This document shows positions 53,515 through 61,826 of a stretch of DNA of 64,000 nucleotides, piece after piece. Each line of letters opens with the position of its first letter. Positions within the stretch are counted from its first letter, which is position 1. Below the pieces are notes generated by a model that saw only the letters and a list, made by a program, of their open reading frames with translations, was not told the origin of the DNA and searched no databases. The position numbers and the translations under genes are program-made. The stretch lies in assembly GCA_017411805.1 (NCBI GenBank), contig JAFQPI010000019.1:1-64000 (forward strand), read 5' to 3'. This stretch comes from Clostridia bacterium. Lineage in GTDB: Bacteria; Bacillota; Clostridia; Oscillospirales; CAG-272.

Positions 53515-53542
53515 AATTTCCGAGCCTTTCGGCTCGGAAATT
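53515..53542 (-). terminator. pepD terminator
   Basis: AATTTCCGAGCC / GGCTCGGAAATT 12-bp stem with GAAA loop on the minus strand, followed by AT-rich ATATTATTAT; no long T-run. Confidence 0.65.
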
Positions 53543-53567
53543 AACCTTTCACTAATCACTATCCACT

Positions 53568-55028
53568 TTATTTTAGTCTGCGAAGAATATCCTTCATAAG
53601 CTCCCAAAGTCTCTCGACCGAGGGGATATCGAGGCGTTCTCGGGGAGAGTGGACCTCGGCGAGGTCGGGACCCATCGAAACGCAATCAAGTCCCCTGATC
53701 TTCTCGGAGAAGATCCCGCATTCGAGTCCGCCGTGCGTACCCGCTACTATGCCGTCCTTGCCGGTCGTCTCCTTGTAAGCTGCCATAATAACGTCACGCA
53801 GTTCGCTGTCACGCTTGTATTCCCAGGAGGGATAGTCTCCGTGGAGATCGATCTGCACGTCGCGGAAGGCAAGACGAAGCACGCCGTAGATTTTGTCAAC
53901 AAGATCCTCCTTCTCGGACGCGATCGAAGAGCGCACCGAATATGAGAATTTCAATCCCTCTTCGGTCATCTTGAGCACGCCCATATTCAGCGAGGTCTGA
54001 ACAAGGCCCTCGAAATCGCGGCTCATACGCTGGATATGATAAGGAAGCACGTTAAGCGCGGAAAAGAGCTTGACAGTATCGGTGATGATAATTCTTCTGT
54101 CGGGAAGCGCACAGGGCTCTGCGGAAACTGTAACACCGCCGTCTCCCGCCGCAAGCTCGTTCTTGAAGATCGCGTCGTACGCCGCAACCATATCTGAAAG
54201 AACTCCCGCGGATATTTCATCGTTTTGGAAAGCGATGACAGCAGTTGATTCGGGGCAGATAACGTTATCAAGCTGTCCGCCCTCGATAGCGCAAAGCGAG
54301 AACGGAAGTCTCTGGCTGAGTCTTCTGAGGAAACGGATGATGAGTCTGTTCGCGCTCTCGCGTCCCTTGTCGATGTCAACGCCCGAATGACCGCCCATAA
54401 GACCCGAAACGCCGATCTTATAAGCAACGAAATCTTCGGGGATATCCTCGTAAATAAGCGGAATCGTAGCGTTTACTCTGACACCGCCCGCACAGCAAAC
54501 GGTGAAAACACCCTCCTCCTCGGAGTCGAGATTGAGCATTCTCTTGGCTTTCAGATTCGAGAAATCAAGTGCCGCCGCGCCGAGAAGTCCGACCTCCTCG
54601 TCAACGGTGAAGACTGCCTCGAGCGGAGGATGGGGGATATCGTCGGAATCGAGGATCGCCATTGCCATAGCAACGGCAATGATATTGTCACCGCCGAGAG
54701 AGGTTCCGCGCGCACGGAGATAGTTTCCGTCAACGTAGAGCTCGATCGGCTCGATCGCCATGTCCTTCTCGCAGTCGGGATCCTTTGCGCAGACCATATC
54801 GAGATGTCCCTGAATGATCAAGGGCTCGGAGCTTTCATAGCCCGCGGTACCCGGCTTTTTGATTATAATATTGTCCGCCTCGTCGCGGATATATTCCAGG
54901 CCTCTTTCTTTTGCAAAATTCTCGCAGAGATCCGCGATCGGCTTCATGTTGCCAGATCCGTGCGGCACGCTCGATAAAAGCGCAAAATATTCAAATACTT
55001 TTTGGGGTTTAAGGTCACAAATATTCAT
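53568..55028 (-). CDS. pepD: Aminoacyl-histidine dipeptidase (M20C)
   Basis: 486 residues from the ATG at 55028, 7 nt after AGAGG; a long upstream frame is not used. Zinc-peptidase motifs: IIQGHLDMVCAKD (metal His and Asp), DGNYLRARGTSLGGDNIIAVA, FTVDEEVGLLGA (catalytic Glu), LNLDSEEEGVF, and THGGLECGIFSEK near the end. Cytosolic dipeptidase of broad specificity such as Xaa-His. Own promoter at 55059-55087. Confidence 0.95.
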   Translation of the reverse strand: MNICDLKPQKVFEYFALLSSVPHGSGNMKPIADLCENFAKERGLEYIRDEADNIIIKKPGTAGYESSEPLIIQGHLDMVCAKDPDCEKDMAIEPIELYVDGNYLRARGTSLGGDNIIAVAMAMAILDSDDIPHPPLEAVFTVDEEVGLLGAAALDFSNLKAKRMLNLDSEEEGVFTVCCAGGVRVNATIPLIYEDIPEDFVAYKIGVSGLMGGHSGVDIDKGRESANRLIIRFLRRLSQRLPFSLCAIEGGQLDNVICPESTAVIAFQNDEISAGVLSDMVAAYDAIFKNELAAGDGGVTVSAEPCALPDRRIIITDTVKLFSALNVLPYHIQRMSRDFEGLVQTSLNMGVLKMTEEGLKFSYSVRSSIASEKEDLVDKIYGVLRLAFRDVQIDLHGDYPSWEYKRDSELRDVIMAAYKETTGKDGIVAGTHGGLECGIFSEKIRGLDCVSMGPDLAEVHSPRERLDIPSVERLWELMKDILRRLK

Positions 55029-55058
55029 TTTCATACCTCTTTTGGCAAATATATAATT

Positions 55059-55087
55059 ATTATACCACATTTTTTCGCCCGATTCAA
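55059..55087 (-). promoter_or_regulatory. pepD promoter
   Basis: Minus strand TTGAAT (55087-55082), 17 bp, TATAAT (55064-55059). Confidence 0.65.
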
Positions 55088-55138
55088 GCATATATTGCCT
55101 CTTTGCGGAAATAATAACTAAAAAACGGGAGCGAAAAA

Positions 55139-55804
55139 ATGAGCGAAGATAACAAGCATGATAATGAAAATAAATTAAATGAAGTGCCTGACGGGATGGT
55201 GCTTGCCGAAAACTCAAGCGAGTCGATCTACTGTATGTGCATCGTCGGGCAGATTGAAGGGCATTACATCGCGGGTGAGAATCAAAAGAGCACGAAATAC
55301 GAGCATATTCTGCCGCGGCTTGTCTCACTTGAGCAGGATGAGCACGTAGACGGCGTACTTCTCCTCCTAAACACTATGGGCGGTGACGTCGAAGCGGGGC
55401 TCGCGATCGCGGAGCTTGTATCGAGTATGTCGAAACCCACAGTTTCGATCGTGCTCGGCGGCGGTCATTCGATAGGCGTGCCCCTCGCGGTCGCGGCAAA
55501 AAAGTCCTTCATCGTACCGAGCGCGACGATGACGATCCATCCCGTCCGAATCAGCGGCACCGTCGTCGGCGCACCGCAGACCTTCACCTACTTCCGCGAT
55601 ATGCAGGAGCGGATCATCAGCTTTATCAGCCGAAATTCGCGCGCCGAGCCCGACACTCTGCGTCAGCTTATGATGCGCCCTGACCAGATCGCAACCGACG
55701 TCGGAAGCGTCATCGCAGGCGAGGAAGCTGTCAAATACGGCATAATTGATGCAGTAGGTGGACTCACCGATGCGCTTGAGGCACTAAGAGAGATGATTAA
55801 ATAA
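55139..55804 (+). CDS. tepA: ClpP-like serine protease, TepA family
   Basis: 221 residues. ClpP/crotonase fold: LLLNTMGGDVEAGLAIAELV, VLGGGHSIGVPLAVAA with the nucleophilic Ser, TMTIHPVRISGT with the His. It belongs to the TepA (YmfB) group, described in Bacillus as helping export and sporulation-linked proteolysis, and lacks the ClpX-docking features of ClpP. ATG after GGGAGCGAAAAA. Confidence 0.88.
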   Translation: MSEDNKHDNENKLNEVPDGMVLAENSSESIYCMCIVGQIEGHYIAGENQKSTKYEHILPRLVSLEQDEHVDGVLLLLNTMGGDVEAGLAIAELVSSMSKPTVSIVLGGGHSIGVPLAVAAKKSFIVPSATMTIHPVRISGTVVGAPQTFTYFRDMQERIISFISRNSRAEPDTLRQLMMRPDQIATDVGSVIAGEEAVKYGIIDAVGGLTDALEALREMIK

Positions 55805-55838
55805 TAATACAAAAAGCCTCAATGCTATGCAGCTTTTG

Positions 55839-55867
55839 TTGACATTGGAATCTATATATGCTATAAT
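55839..55867 (+). promoter_or_regulatory. Promoter of the sigma/anti-sigma operon
   Basis: TTGACA (55839-55844), 17 bp, TATAAT (55862-55867). A leader of about 145 nt precedes the sigma gene. Confidence 0.8.
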
Positions 55868-55888
55868 TAAACCAATAAAATATATTTG

Positions 55889-55945
55889 GGAATATTTTAT
55901 TTATGATCACCCGTTGATTCGAATAAAATATTCCTCTTTTTTCGA
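55889..55945 (+). terminator. Leader hairpin with T-run before the sigma gene
   Basis: GGAATATTTTATT (55889-55901) pairs with AATAAAATATTCC (55922-55934), then TCTTTTTTTC. It has the form of an intrinsic terminator inside the transcribed leader, so it may attenuate the operon. The identical 13-bp stem recurs in the core of the fold-back element (58833-58901). Confidence 0.65.
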
Positions 55946-56020
55946 AAAATTTTCAAAAAATGTGTGACCGCGGGCGACAAAAGGGTACTTATTAAGTGAA
56001 GGGACAGAAAGGAGACAGCA

Positions 56021-56578
56021 ATGAAGGACGAAAAGATAATCGAAATGTTCTTCTCGCGCGACGAGCGTGCGCTTGAAGAAGTTGACAAAAAATACGGCGA
56101 TCTGATCTACTACATCGCCTCGAATTTTCTCGCCCTCAAGGAGGACCGTGAAGAGTGCGTCAATGACGTCTACCTCGCACTCTGGAATTCGATCCCGCCC
56201 ACAAAGCCCGCGAGTCTTTCGGCATATATCTCCGAGGTCACGCGGCGGCTGGCAATGAAGAAATCGCGTTCAAGCAACGCCTGGAAGCGCGGCGGTGAGG
56301 TCAAGCTCGTTGGTGAAGAGCTGCTGTCGATGCTCGACGACGGTACAGATCTTTCCGAGCTTTACGAGTCACGGCGCGCGGGCGAGCTGATAAGCAAATT
56401 TCTCCTGAGCCGAAGCGAGAGCGAACGACGGATCTTCCTTATGCGCTATTTCTTTGATATGAGTCCCCGAGACATCGCAAAACAAATGCATTGCGGAGAG
56501 AGCGCGATAAAAATGAGGCTCCTTCGCACCCGCAAAAAGCTTGCGGAATATCTCAAAAAGGAAGGTATAATGGTATGA
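56021..56578 (+). CDS. ECF-type sigma-70 family factor
   Basis: 185 residues. Region 2: FFSRDERALEEVDKKYGDLIYYIASNFL, EECVNDVYLALWNSIPP and AYISEVTRRLAM; region 4 helix-turn-helix: ERRIFLMRYFFDMSPRDIAKQMHCGESAIKMRLLRTRKKL. No extra domains. It redirects RNA polymerase to an unknown regulon. The stop overlaps the ATG of the next gene (ATGA), the classic sigma/anti-sigma arrangement. ATG after AAAGGAGACAGCA. Confidence 0.92.
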   Translation: MKDEKIIEMFFSRDERALEEVDKKYGDLIYYIASNFLALKEDREECVNDVYLALWNSIPPTKPASLSAYISEVTRRLAMKKSRSSNAWKRGGEVKLVGEELLSMLDDGTDLSELYESRRAGELISKFLLSRSESERRIFLMRYFFDMSPRDIAKQMHCGESAIKMRLLRTRKKLAEYLKKEGIMV

Positions 56579-57654
56579 AAAACAAAATTTTCAACGACAC
56601 AAGGCTACTTGACGCTATGGATCATATCGACAGCAGCCTCATCGCCGAAACCGCCGATAAGATCCGTCCGCCTGCAGCGCCAAAACGCGAGGCGGAACAA
56701 CCTAAAACCGGAAGAATCGTTATCGCCTGGAAGCAAGCTATTGCACTTGTCGCTTGCGCCTTACTGATGGGTGCGATAATCCCCGCTGTATCTATGCTCG
56801 TCAATAGTATTCTTCCGACATCGGGTAATTCCGGTACAGCAAGTGATTTCGGTGCAGCCGCCGGACCAATCAGCGATGATTCCGACATTATGTTTTACCG
56901 AAAAGTCGCACGCCGTACACTTGATAACGGATGGGTGTATACTTTCACCCGAGAAGGTATGAAGAATGGCGATGACAGCGAATTATTCAAATACGTTTTC
57001 TACGGTATCAATATTAAGTACAAATATGCGGAAAAATTCGGCGGTATTTCGAGCGAAGATAATTTGGAAACCGGATACTTGGTCTTCGGAGTGGGTTCTG
57101 ACGCCGAAAAGCGCGATGCCGCACTTATCTCCTCGATACTCTCGAACGACAAAACCGACGAAGAGCTACTTGCTTTGAATCCCGATGATTACACCTTCGA
57201 GGTACTTGACAAGAGTATGTTTTTTGAGCTTATGCAAGAAGCTTTAACAGGAGAAGCGCAGGCAGAAGGTAAAGATCCGAACTATCTTGACAAACCGTAC
57301 TTTGCTTTTCTCGAAGAAGAAGCATATACTGACGGATACAAATTCCAGATATGCAGCCTGAACGAGACCGGAATTATCGACGAACTTTTTATTGATATAC
57401 TCTATAAAATAGGTTCCGGAGAAATGGATTACGTTCAGTTATCCGACCTTGTTGCCTCAGGTGAAGCAACAGCAGAGCAAACAGAGGTTTATGAGCTTAT
57501 TCAAACAATAACAAGAGACATTAAGGAAAACACAAGCTACATTTACAATTCGGGCTCATACCGTGAAAAAACGGTAGACGGAATTGATTTTTCGAGACTT
57601 TACGGTATTCTTGATGATATGCATAACAATCGATTTGAGGATTATATAAAATAA
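56575..57654 (+). CDS. Putative membrane anti-sigma factor
   Basis: 359 residues from the ATG at 56575, overlapping the sigma gene by 4 bp. A cytosolic N-terminus of about 48 residues (DTRLLDAMDHIDSSLIAETA) could bind the sigma factor; one membrane segment at about 52-72; the rest is an extracytoplasmic sensor region with acidic, Tyr-rich sequence and no known domain. Identified as anti-sigma by position and topology, not by motif. Confidence 0.78.
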   Translation: MKNKIFNDTRLLDAMDHIDSSLIAETADKIRPPAAPKREAEQPKTGRIVIAWKQAIALVACALLMGAIIPAVSMLVNSILPTSGNSGTASDFGAAAGPISDDSDIMFYRKVARRTLDNGWVYTFTREGMKNGDDSELFKYVFYGINIKYKYAEKFGGISSEDNLETGYLVFGVGSDAEKRDAALISSILSNDKTDEELLALNPDDYTFEVLDKSMFFELMQEALTGEAQAEGKDPNYLDKPYFAFLEEEAYTDGYKFQICSLNETGIIDELFIDILYKIGSGEMDYVQLSDLVASGEATAEQTEVYELIQTITRDIKENTSYIYNSGSYREKTVDGIDFSRLYGILDDMHNNRFEDYIK

Positions 57655-57671
57655 CCCTTATGTCGCAAAAA

Positions 57672-57703
57672 CCGGGACCTCCCTTTTGAGAGGTCCCGGC
57701 TTT
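57672..57703. terminator. Terminator between convergent genes
   Basis: CCGGGACCTC (57672-57681) with GAGGTCCCGG (57690-57699), 10-bp stem, CTTTAT after. Confidence 0.85.
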
Positions 57704-57720
57704 ATGTCAATAACGATCAT

Positions 57721-58377
57721 TTACGGGCAGTATCTGAAATGTCCTATGATATCGCCGCCGTAGGTGGTGGTGAGCTGATCGGCTTCGACGGCATTTTCAA
57801 CCGGATTGCCGTGGTGAATTATGTATGGCAGACCGCGCGCGTTGCGCTTTTCCGAGCAGATCGCGATATGACCGTCGTAGATGACTATATCGCCCGGCAT
57901 CCAATCCTCGGGGTTCGATGTCGAGGTCGTAAGCTCTTCTGCGTGCTTACGGAAAAAGACGAGCAGATTGCGGCATCGGCGGAAGTCGATATTTGAATCG
58001 GAATATTCGTCCTCATCGAAATAGGCGTCGTGACGCGCGTCGATATCGGCATCAACCATATCCTTAAGACTGTATCCCGCCGCACGAAAGGCTTGCCATA
58101 TGACGTCGGTGCAAACACCGTAGTTGTCGGTCGGGTAACCTCCCGCATAATACGCGCTTTTATACTGCGGATTCGTGGCAATATACGCCCGTGCGCCCTC
58201 GACCATATCGGTGTAATCATCAATACCGTCGCCGTCGGCATCGTTCGGGCTCTTTATATCCTCAAAGCCGAAATCCTCCGCGCTGTATATATGAAAATGA
58301 CGGTAGAGCATCACCGCGGACGTCAAAACGACCGCCGCGCAGATGCACAAAACTACCGTCATTCTTCTCTTCCCCAT
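57721..58377 (-). CDS. DUF1287 family protein, membrane-anchored
   Basis: 218 residues from the ATG at 58377, 8 nt after AGGAAG. A signal anchor (MTVVLCICAAVVLTSAVMLY) is followed by a DUF1287 domain: YKSAYYAGGYPTDNYGVCTDVIWQAFRAAGY with a conserved Cys, and MPGDIVIYDGHIAICS with a conserved His, then YIIHHGNPV. The Cys-His arrangement is like that of NlpC/P60-type amidases, so a cell-wall hydrolase is plausible. Function unproven. Confidence 0.85.
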   Translation of the reverse strand: MGKRRMTVVLCICAAVVLTSAVMLYRHFHIYSAEDFGFEDIKSPNDADGDGIDDYTDMVEGARAYIATNPQYKSAYYAGGYPTDNYGVCTDVIWQAFRAAGYSLKDMVDADIDARHDAYFDEDEYSDSNIDFRRCRNLLVFFRKHAEELTTSTSNPEDWMPGDIVIYDGHIAICSEKRNARGLPYIIHHGNPVENAVEADQLTTTYGGDIIGHFRYCP

Positions 58378-58401
58378 TGACATCACTTCCTTTCGGATAC
58401 T

Positions 58402-58430
58402 ATTATATACCAAAAGAAAGATGAAGTCAA
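58402..58430 (-). promoter_or_regulatory. Promoter of the DUF1287 gene
   Basis: Minus strand TTGACT (58430-58425), 17 bp, TATAAT (58407-58402). Confidence 0.75.
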
Positions 58431-58471
58431 CGGGATTAATCAATTCTTCAGAATACTTAATTCAATCTTAA

Positions 58472-58558
58472 TCAGCACATCGGTCTCTTGAGCATGATCT
58501 CCATGATCGTGCGGTCGGTTGCCTTCATACCGTCGTGACCGAGGATGCCGACGTTACG
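58472..58558 (-). pseudogene. 3'-terminal remnant of a second cysteine desulfidase gene
   Basis: The 28 codons before the stop read RNVGILGHDGMKATDRTIMEIMLKR then PMC, matching the last residues of the intact gene at 59594-60874 (same up to one Asp/Glu change and the last few residues). Most of the DNA differences I can see fall at third codon positions, as expected for a paralogue once under selection. Upstream of 58558 similarity stops abruptly and the frame runs into unrelated AT-rich DNA and the fold-back element. Only the tail of the gene survives. Confidence 0.8.
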
Positions 58559-58699
58559 TAGGGAAATGATTAAAAAGTAAAATAAATAATATCTCCTAAG
58601 GGCATAAACAAAGATTAACAGGTCTGCTTCATTAAGCACTCTCCGTTGGATAATAAGATTTGTGCAATAAGTAGCTCGATCTGAAAATGTACAAACACA

Positions 58700-59032
58700 G
58701 TGCGTCCGTCTCTTCCCCTCATCCACCGTTCCCACGGTCCCCCTTCCCCACCGGGGAAGGTAAAGTGGATATCGATCTAACTATGTTTGTTCAGCGAATA
58801 TCATTCTGACATATAATTTTGCATATTAAAAAGGAATATTTTATTGAAAAAGTTTGCAAAAACTCACAAACGAGTGCAAATTGATTCTAATAAAATATTC
58901 CTTTTTGCTTTGTTAAGGTAAAAATGAAACGATGTTCGCTGAAATGCGATGAGATTCGTACAACTCTTTTACCTTCCCCGGTGGGGAAGGGGGACCGAGC
59001 AAGCGGTGGATGAGGGGAAGAGACGGACGCAC
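58700..59032. mobile_element. 333-bp fold-back (palindromic) element
   Basis: Arms 58700-58764 and 58968-59032 are inverted copies: two perfect blocks of 29 and 30 bp around a divergent 6-bp segment. Exactly centred between them is an 18-bp perfect hairpin (58828-58845 with 58889-58906). Each arm contains its own CCTTCCCC/GGGGAAGG palindrome, related to the repeats at 53315-53475. No open frame inside has coding character. It looks like a non-autonomous repeat; no target duplication was recognised. Confidence 0.65.
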
Positions 59033-59131
59033 GTTGCTCGCTCAAAAGATATTTCGAGCCGTACTTTGACATACGATACTCGTATTATCTTGCTAAATCA
59101 ACAGTTTATTTATACTTTTTGCACGATTAAA

Positions 59132-59165
59132 GGGCTGAATCATTGTTTGCTTAATGAATCAGCCC
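59132..59165 (-). terminator. Terminator of the small membrane protein gene
   Basis: Minus strand GGGCTGATTCATT / AATGATTCAGCCC (one mismatch) followed by TTTAAT. Confidence 0.7.
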
Positions 59166-59173
59166 CGTGTTTC

Positions 59174-59533
59174 TCATTCATCTTTGCTTTTGTCATCCGA
59201 TCGAGTTTCGTTTTCCTGATCGGATATTTTTTGATTGATTAAATCAACTATATTGTTTTTCCAGCTTCCGTCTGTTGACAACGCATCCTGAAACTCTCGA
59301 AAAGCAGGGTTGTCGCTTTCTTCAAGAAAAGCTTGGCGGATACGGAGTTGTTCTATCAAAGAAAGAACAATATCTATCAATAACAGTGCCAAACCTATGT
59401 ATAGACAAGGTTTAACAAATATTCCTATGATCAATAGTATAATACCGGGAATAAAAAGCCAAAAGAAATGAAACAGTATGTTTGTTATTAATCCAATAAT
59501 GAATAAGCTCGTCGGGTATTTCCTGTTGTTCAT
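59174..59533 (-). CDS. Hypothetical small membrane protein
   Basis: 119 residues. Two hydrophobic segments (about 8-38 and 40-62), then a charged acidic tail ending in DDKSKDE. No family recognised. ATG after AAAGGAGAGTTCGCT. It lies 60 bp after the desulfidase gene on the same strand. Confidence 0.65.
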   Translation of the reverse strand: MNNRKYPTSLFIIGLITNILFHFFWLFIPGIILLIIGIFVKPCLYIGLALLLIDIVLSLIEQLRIRQAFLEESDNPAFREFQDALSTDGSWKNNIVDLINQKISDQENETRSDDKSKDE

Positions 59534-59593
59534 AGCGAACTCTCCTTTGCCGTTAAATCTTTTTAACCGGTTTAGTCTTAAGAAACCTTGCGG

Positions 59594-60874
59594 TTAACAC
59601 ATCTTCTTCAGCATAATATCCATGATCGTACGGTCAGTCGCCTTCATACCGTCGTGACCAAGGATGCCGACGTTGCGGATGGTGTTCTCAACGCCCTTGG
59701 TGATGATGCCCTCGCCGCTGTAAAATTGCTTGCCGCCGTTCTTAAACATCTCCCAACCGAGGATTCCCGCCTCGACCGCAAGCGCGATCTTGCCCGCGCA
59801 GGATGCCTTTGCGCCGTCGCAGACGATTCCGCTCGAGATTCCGAGCGCATTGACAAGTGTATGCGAGACCTCGCGGACTCTGCCGCCCTCAAGGAAACAG
59901 ATTCCCGCGCCCGCACCCGCACCCGCGCAGACAGCTCCGCAGAATGCCGAAAGCCTGCCTATGTATGTCTTGAGGTGGATGGTGCAAAGATCGGAAACGA
60001 CGAGCGCACGGAGAAGCTCCTCGCGGCTTCTCTTCTGCTCTTCCGCATATGTAATGACGGGCAGAGACGCCGTCATACCCTGATTTCCGCTTCCCGAAAG
60101 AATAACGACGGGCATAGCGCAGCCGTTCATTCTCGCGTCACTTCCCGCAGCCGCGCGTGCCTTTGCGCGGTTCATAAGACTGTCGCCCGCGCAACTGAGC
60201 AGAGTTTGTCCGATGCACGCGCCCCAAGGATTCTTAAGTCCCTCCGAGGAGATCGCGCTGTTGCACTCGATCTGCCTTGCAAGAATGGGCTCAACGTCGG
60301 AAAGCTCGACTTCTTCCGCAAACTTAATGATATTCTCAACAGTCAGGCACTCGTGCGACGACATACCGTCCTCGCTCTCGCAGGAAACGGGAGTGTCGCT
60401 GATGATCTCGCCGTTCTTCTCGCGGTGGACGATATTCGTGTGCGCGTTCGCCATACGGATAAGCGCGTTCTCGCCATTCGCCTCAACTTTTACGGTGCAG
60501 TCGAAGGCAAGATCACTCTCGCAAAGCTCAACTGTTATGATATTCTTCGCTAGGTAAGCGCGGATGTTGTCGCGGCCGCCATCATCGACGTCCGCGATAC
60601 ATTCAAGCTTTTTCTTTTCGTTTCCCGCAACGATACCCGCCGCCACAGCCGCCTCGATGCCGCGCATACCGTCGGTATTCGGCACGGTAACGCCCATAGC
60701 GTTCTTGATCAGATTTCCGCTAACCTCGACCTGCACCCTCTCGGGCATCCTGCCGAGAAGCGCGCGCGCGGATGCCGCGGCGTACGCGAGCGCGATCGGC
60801 TCTGTGCATCCCATAGCGGGCACAAGCTCCTCGCGGAGAATATTCAGATATGCGTTATAAAGCTTACAGTCCAT
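59594..60874 (-). CDS. L-cysteine desulfidase / serine dehydratase-alpha-like protein (CyuA/UPF0597)
   Basis: 426 residues, close to E. coli CyuA (YhaM). Conserved elements: GCTEPIALAYAAA, NPD-like NTDGMRG, AHTNIVH, SDARMNGCAMPVVILSGSGNQGM and ICDGAKASCAGKIA; the conserved Cys residues are the likely ligands of a [4Fe-4S] cluster. It breaks cysteine into pyruvate, ammonia and sulfide, or deaminates serine. No adjacent cysteine transporter. Ribosome site weak (AGAAGAAAAATAA before the ATG). Confidence 0.88.
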   Translation of the reverse strand: MDCKLYNAYLNILREELVPAMGCTEPIALAYAAASARALLGRMPERVQVEVSGNLIKNAMGVTVPNTDGMRGIEAAVAAGIVAGNEKKKLECIADVDDGGRDNIRAYLAKNIITVELCESDLAFDCTVKVEANGENALIRMANAHTNIVHREKNGEIISDTPVSCESEDGMSSHECLTVENIIKFAEEVELSDVEPILARQIECNSAISSEGLKNPWGACIGQTLLSCAGDSLMNRAKARAAAGSDARMNGCAMPVVILSGSGNQGMTASLPVITYAEEQKRSREELLRALVVSDLCTIHLKTYIGRLSAFCGAVCAGAGAGAGICFLEGGRVREVSHTLVNALGISSGIVCDGAKASCAGKIALAVEAGILGWEMFKNGGKQFYSGEGIITKGVENTIRNVGILGHDGMKATDRTIMDIMLKKMC

Positions 60875-60922
60875 TTATTTTTCTTCTTTTTTCTACTTAA
60901 AATGAAGTAAAACGCAGTTTTA

Positions 60923-61657
60923 CTATTGGATCTTTTCGAAGTCAGCCGCGCCGTGCTTGCAGATCGGGCAGACGATGTCCTCCGGCAGAGTCTCGCCCTC
61001 GTATTCCCATCCGCAGATCTTGCAGACGAATCCCTTCTTCTTCGAGGGTTTCTTCTTAGGCTTTACGTTTGCGTGATAATATGCATACGACATCGTAGGA
61101 GCCTTGGAAATAACGCCCGATTCGCTCAGGATGCATATAAAGATACCGTGCGTTCCAACCTCCTGATAGCTCTCGACCCAGAGAGACATGTAGGAATTGA
61201 TATGTTCCGTCGGAACCGCGAGCTCATTTTCGGAACGAAGGAATGCACATCCCTCAAACTTATCGGTATCGCGTCCGCTCTTGAATCCGAAACGCTCGAA
61301 GACGCTGAATGGCGCACTCTCACAGATCGGGCAGACGTTCATAAGTCTTGTCTCCTTAACAACGTCATGCGTATAATTCGCCTTATTGATCGAAACGAGG
61401 ACGCGGACGGGATCGCTCGTCAGCTGTACGACCGTGTTGCAGATCATACCGTTGTCCTTCTTGCCGTCGTTACAAGTGATTACATAAAGACCGTAACCGA
61501 TGTTATAGACCGCACTCTTGTCTCCGACAGGAAGCTCGGTGAGCTCCTCTTTGATCGGCTCGATCACGTCACCGGTGGCATAGCAGAGGGGACATACTAC
61601 CTCCCCGCCCTCGGGAATTTCAAAAACTTCGCCGCAGATATGGCATTTATACTTCAT
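60923..61657 (-). CDS. Rubredoxin - flavin reductase - rubredoxin fusion protein
   Basis: 244 residues from the ATG at 61657, preceded by GGAGGTGTCAAACTT. An N-terminal rubredoxin-like knuckle (CHICG...CPLC), a flavin reductase-like FMN-binding split barrel (about 40-195: GLYVITCNDGKKDNGMICNTVVQL, VSINKANYTHDVV), then a complete C-terminal rubredoxin (CKICGWEYEGE...CPICKHGAADFEKI). It resembles the high-molecular-weight rubredoxin (Hrb) that passes electrons from NAD(P)H to flavodiiron proteins for oxygen or nitric oxide removal in clostridia. The extra N-terminal knuckle is unusual. Confidence 0.9.
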   Translation of the reverse strand: MKYKCHICGEVFEIPEGGEVVCPLCYATGDVIEPIKEELTELPVGDKSAVYNIGYGLYVITCNDGKKDNGMICNTVVQLTSDPVRVLVSINKANYTHDVVKETRLMNVCPICESAPFSVFERFGFKSGRDTDKFEGCAFLRSENELAVPTEHINSYMSLWVESYQEVGTHGIFICILSESGVISKAPTMSYAYYHANVKPKKKPSKKKGFVCKICGWEYEGETLPEDIVCPICKHGAADFEKIQ

Positions 61658-61688
61658 AAGTTTGACACCTCCAAAACATATATAATTC

Positions 61689-61717
61689 AGTATATCACAA
61701 ATCAGCCAAAATTTCAA
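61689..61717 (-). promoter_or_regulatory. Promoter of the rubredoxin fusion gene
   Basis: Minus strand TTGAAA (61717-61712), 17 bp, TATACT (61694-61689). Confidence 0.65.
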
Positions 61718-61767
61718 TATTTTTATTATATTTTTTCTCAAAACGCTAAAATTTATCCATTTCGTAC

Positions 61768-61796
61768 TTGAATATCCTACTGTTTTATGGTATAAT
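61768..61796 (+). promoter_or_regulatory. Promoter of the MATE gene
   Basis: TTGAAT (61768-61773), 17 bp, TATAAT (61791-61796), extended -10 TGG. Confidence 0.7.
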
Positions 61797-61826
61797 GCCA
61801 TGGTAAATCTTTTATGGAGAAACAAT

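Noticed and set aside
58472..58735. 87-codon intact gene
   Set aside because: Its N-terminal part is translated fold-back arm and AT-rich spacer; only the last 28 codons are homologous to a real gene, so it was called a remnant.
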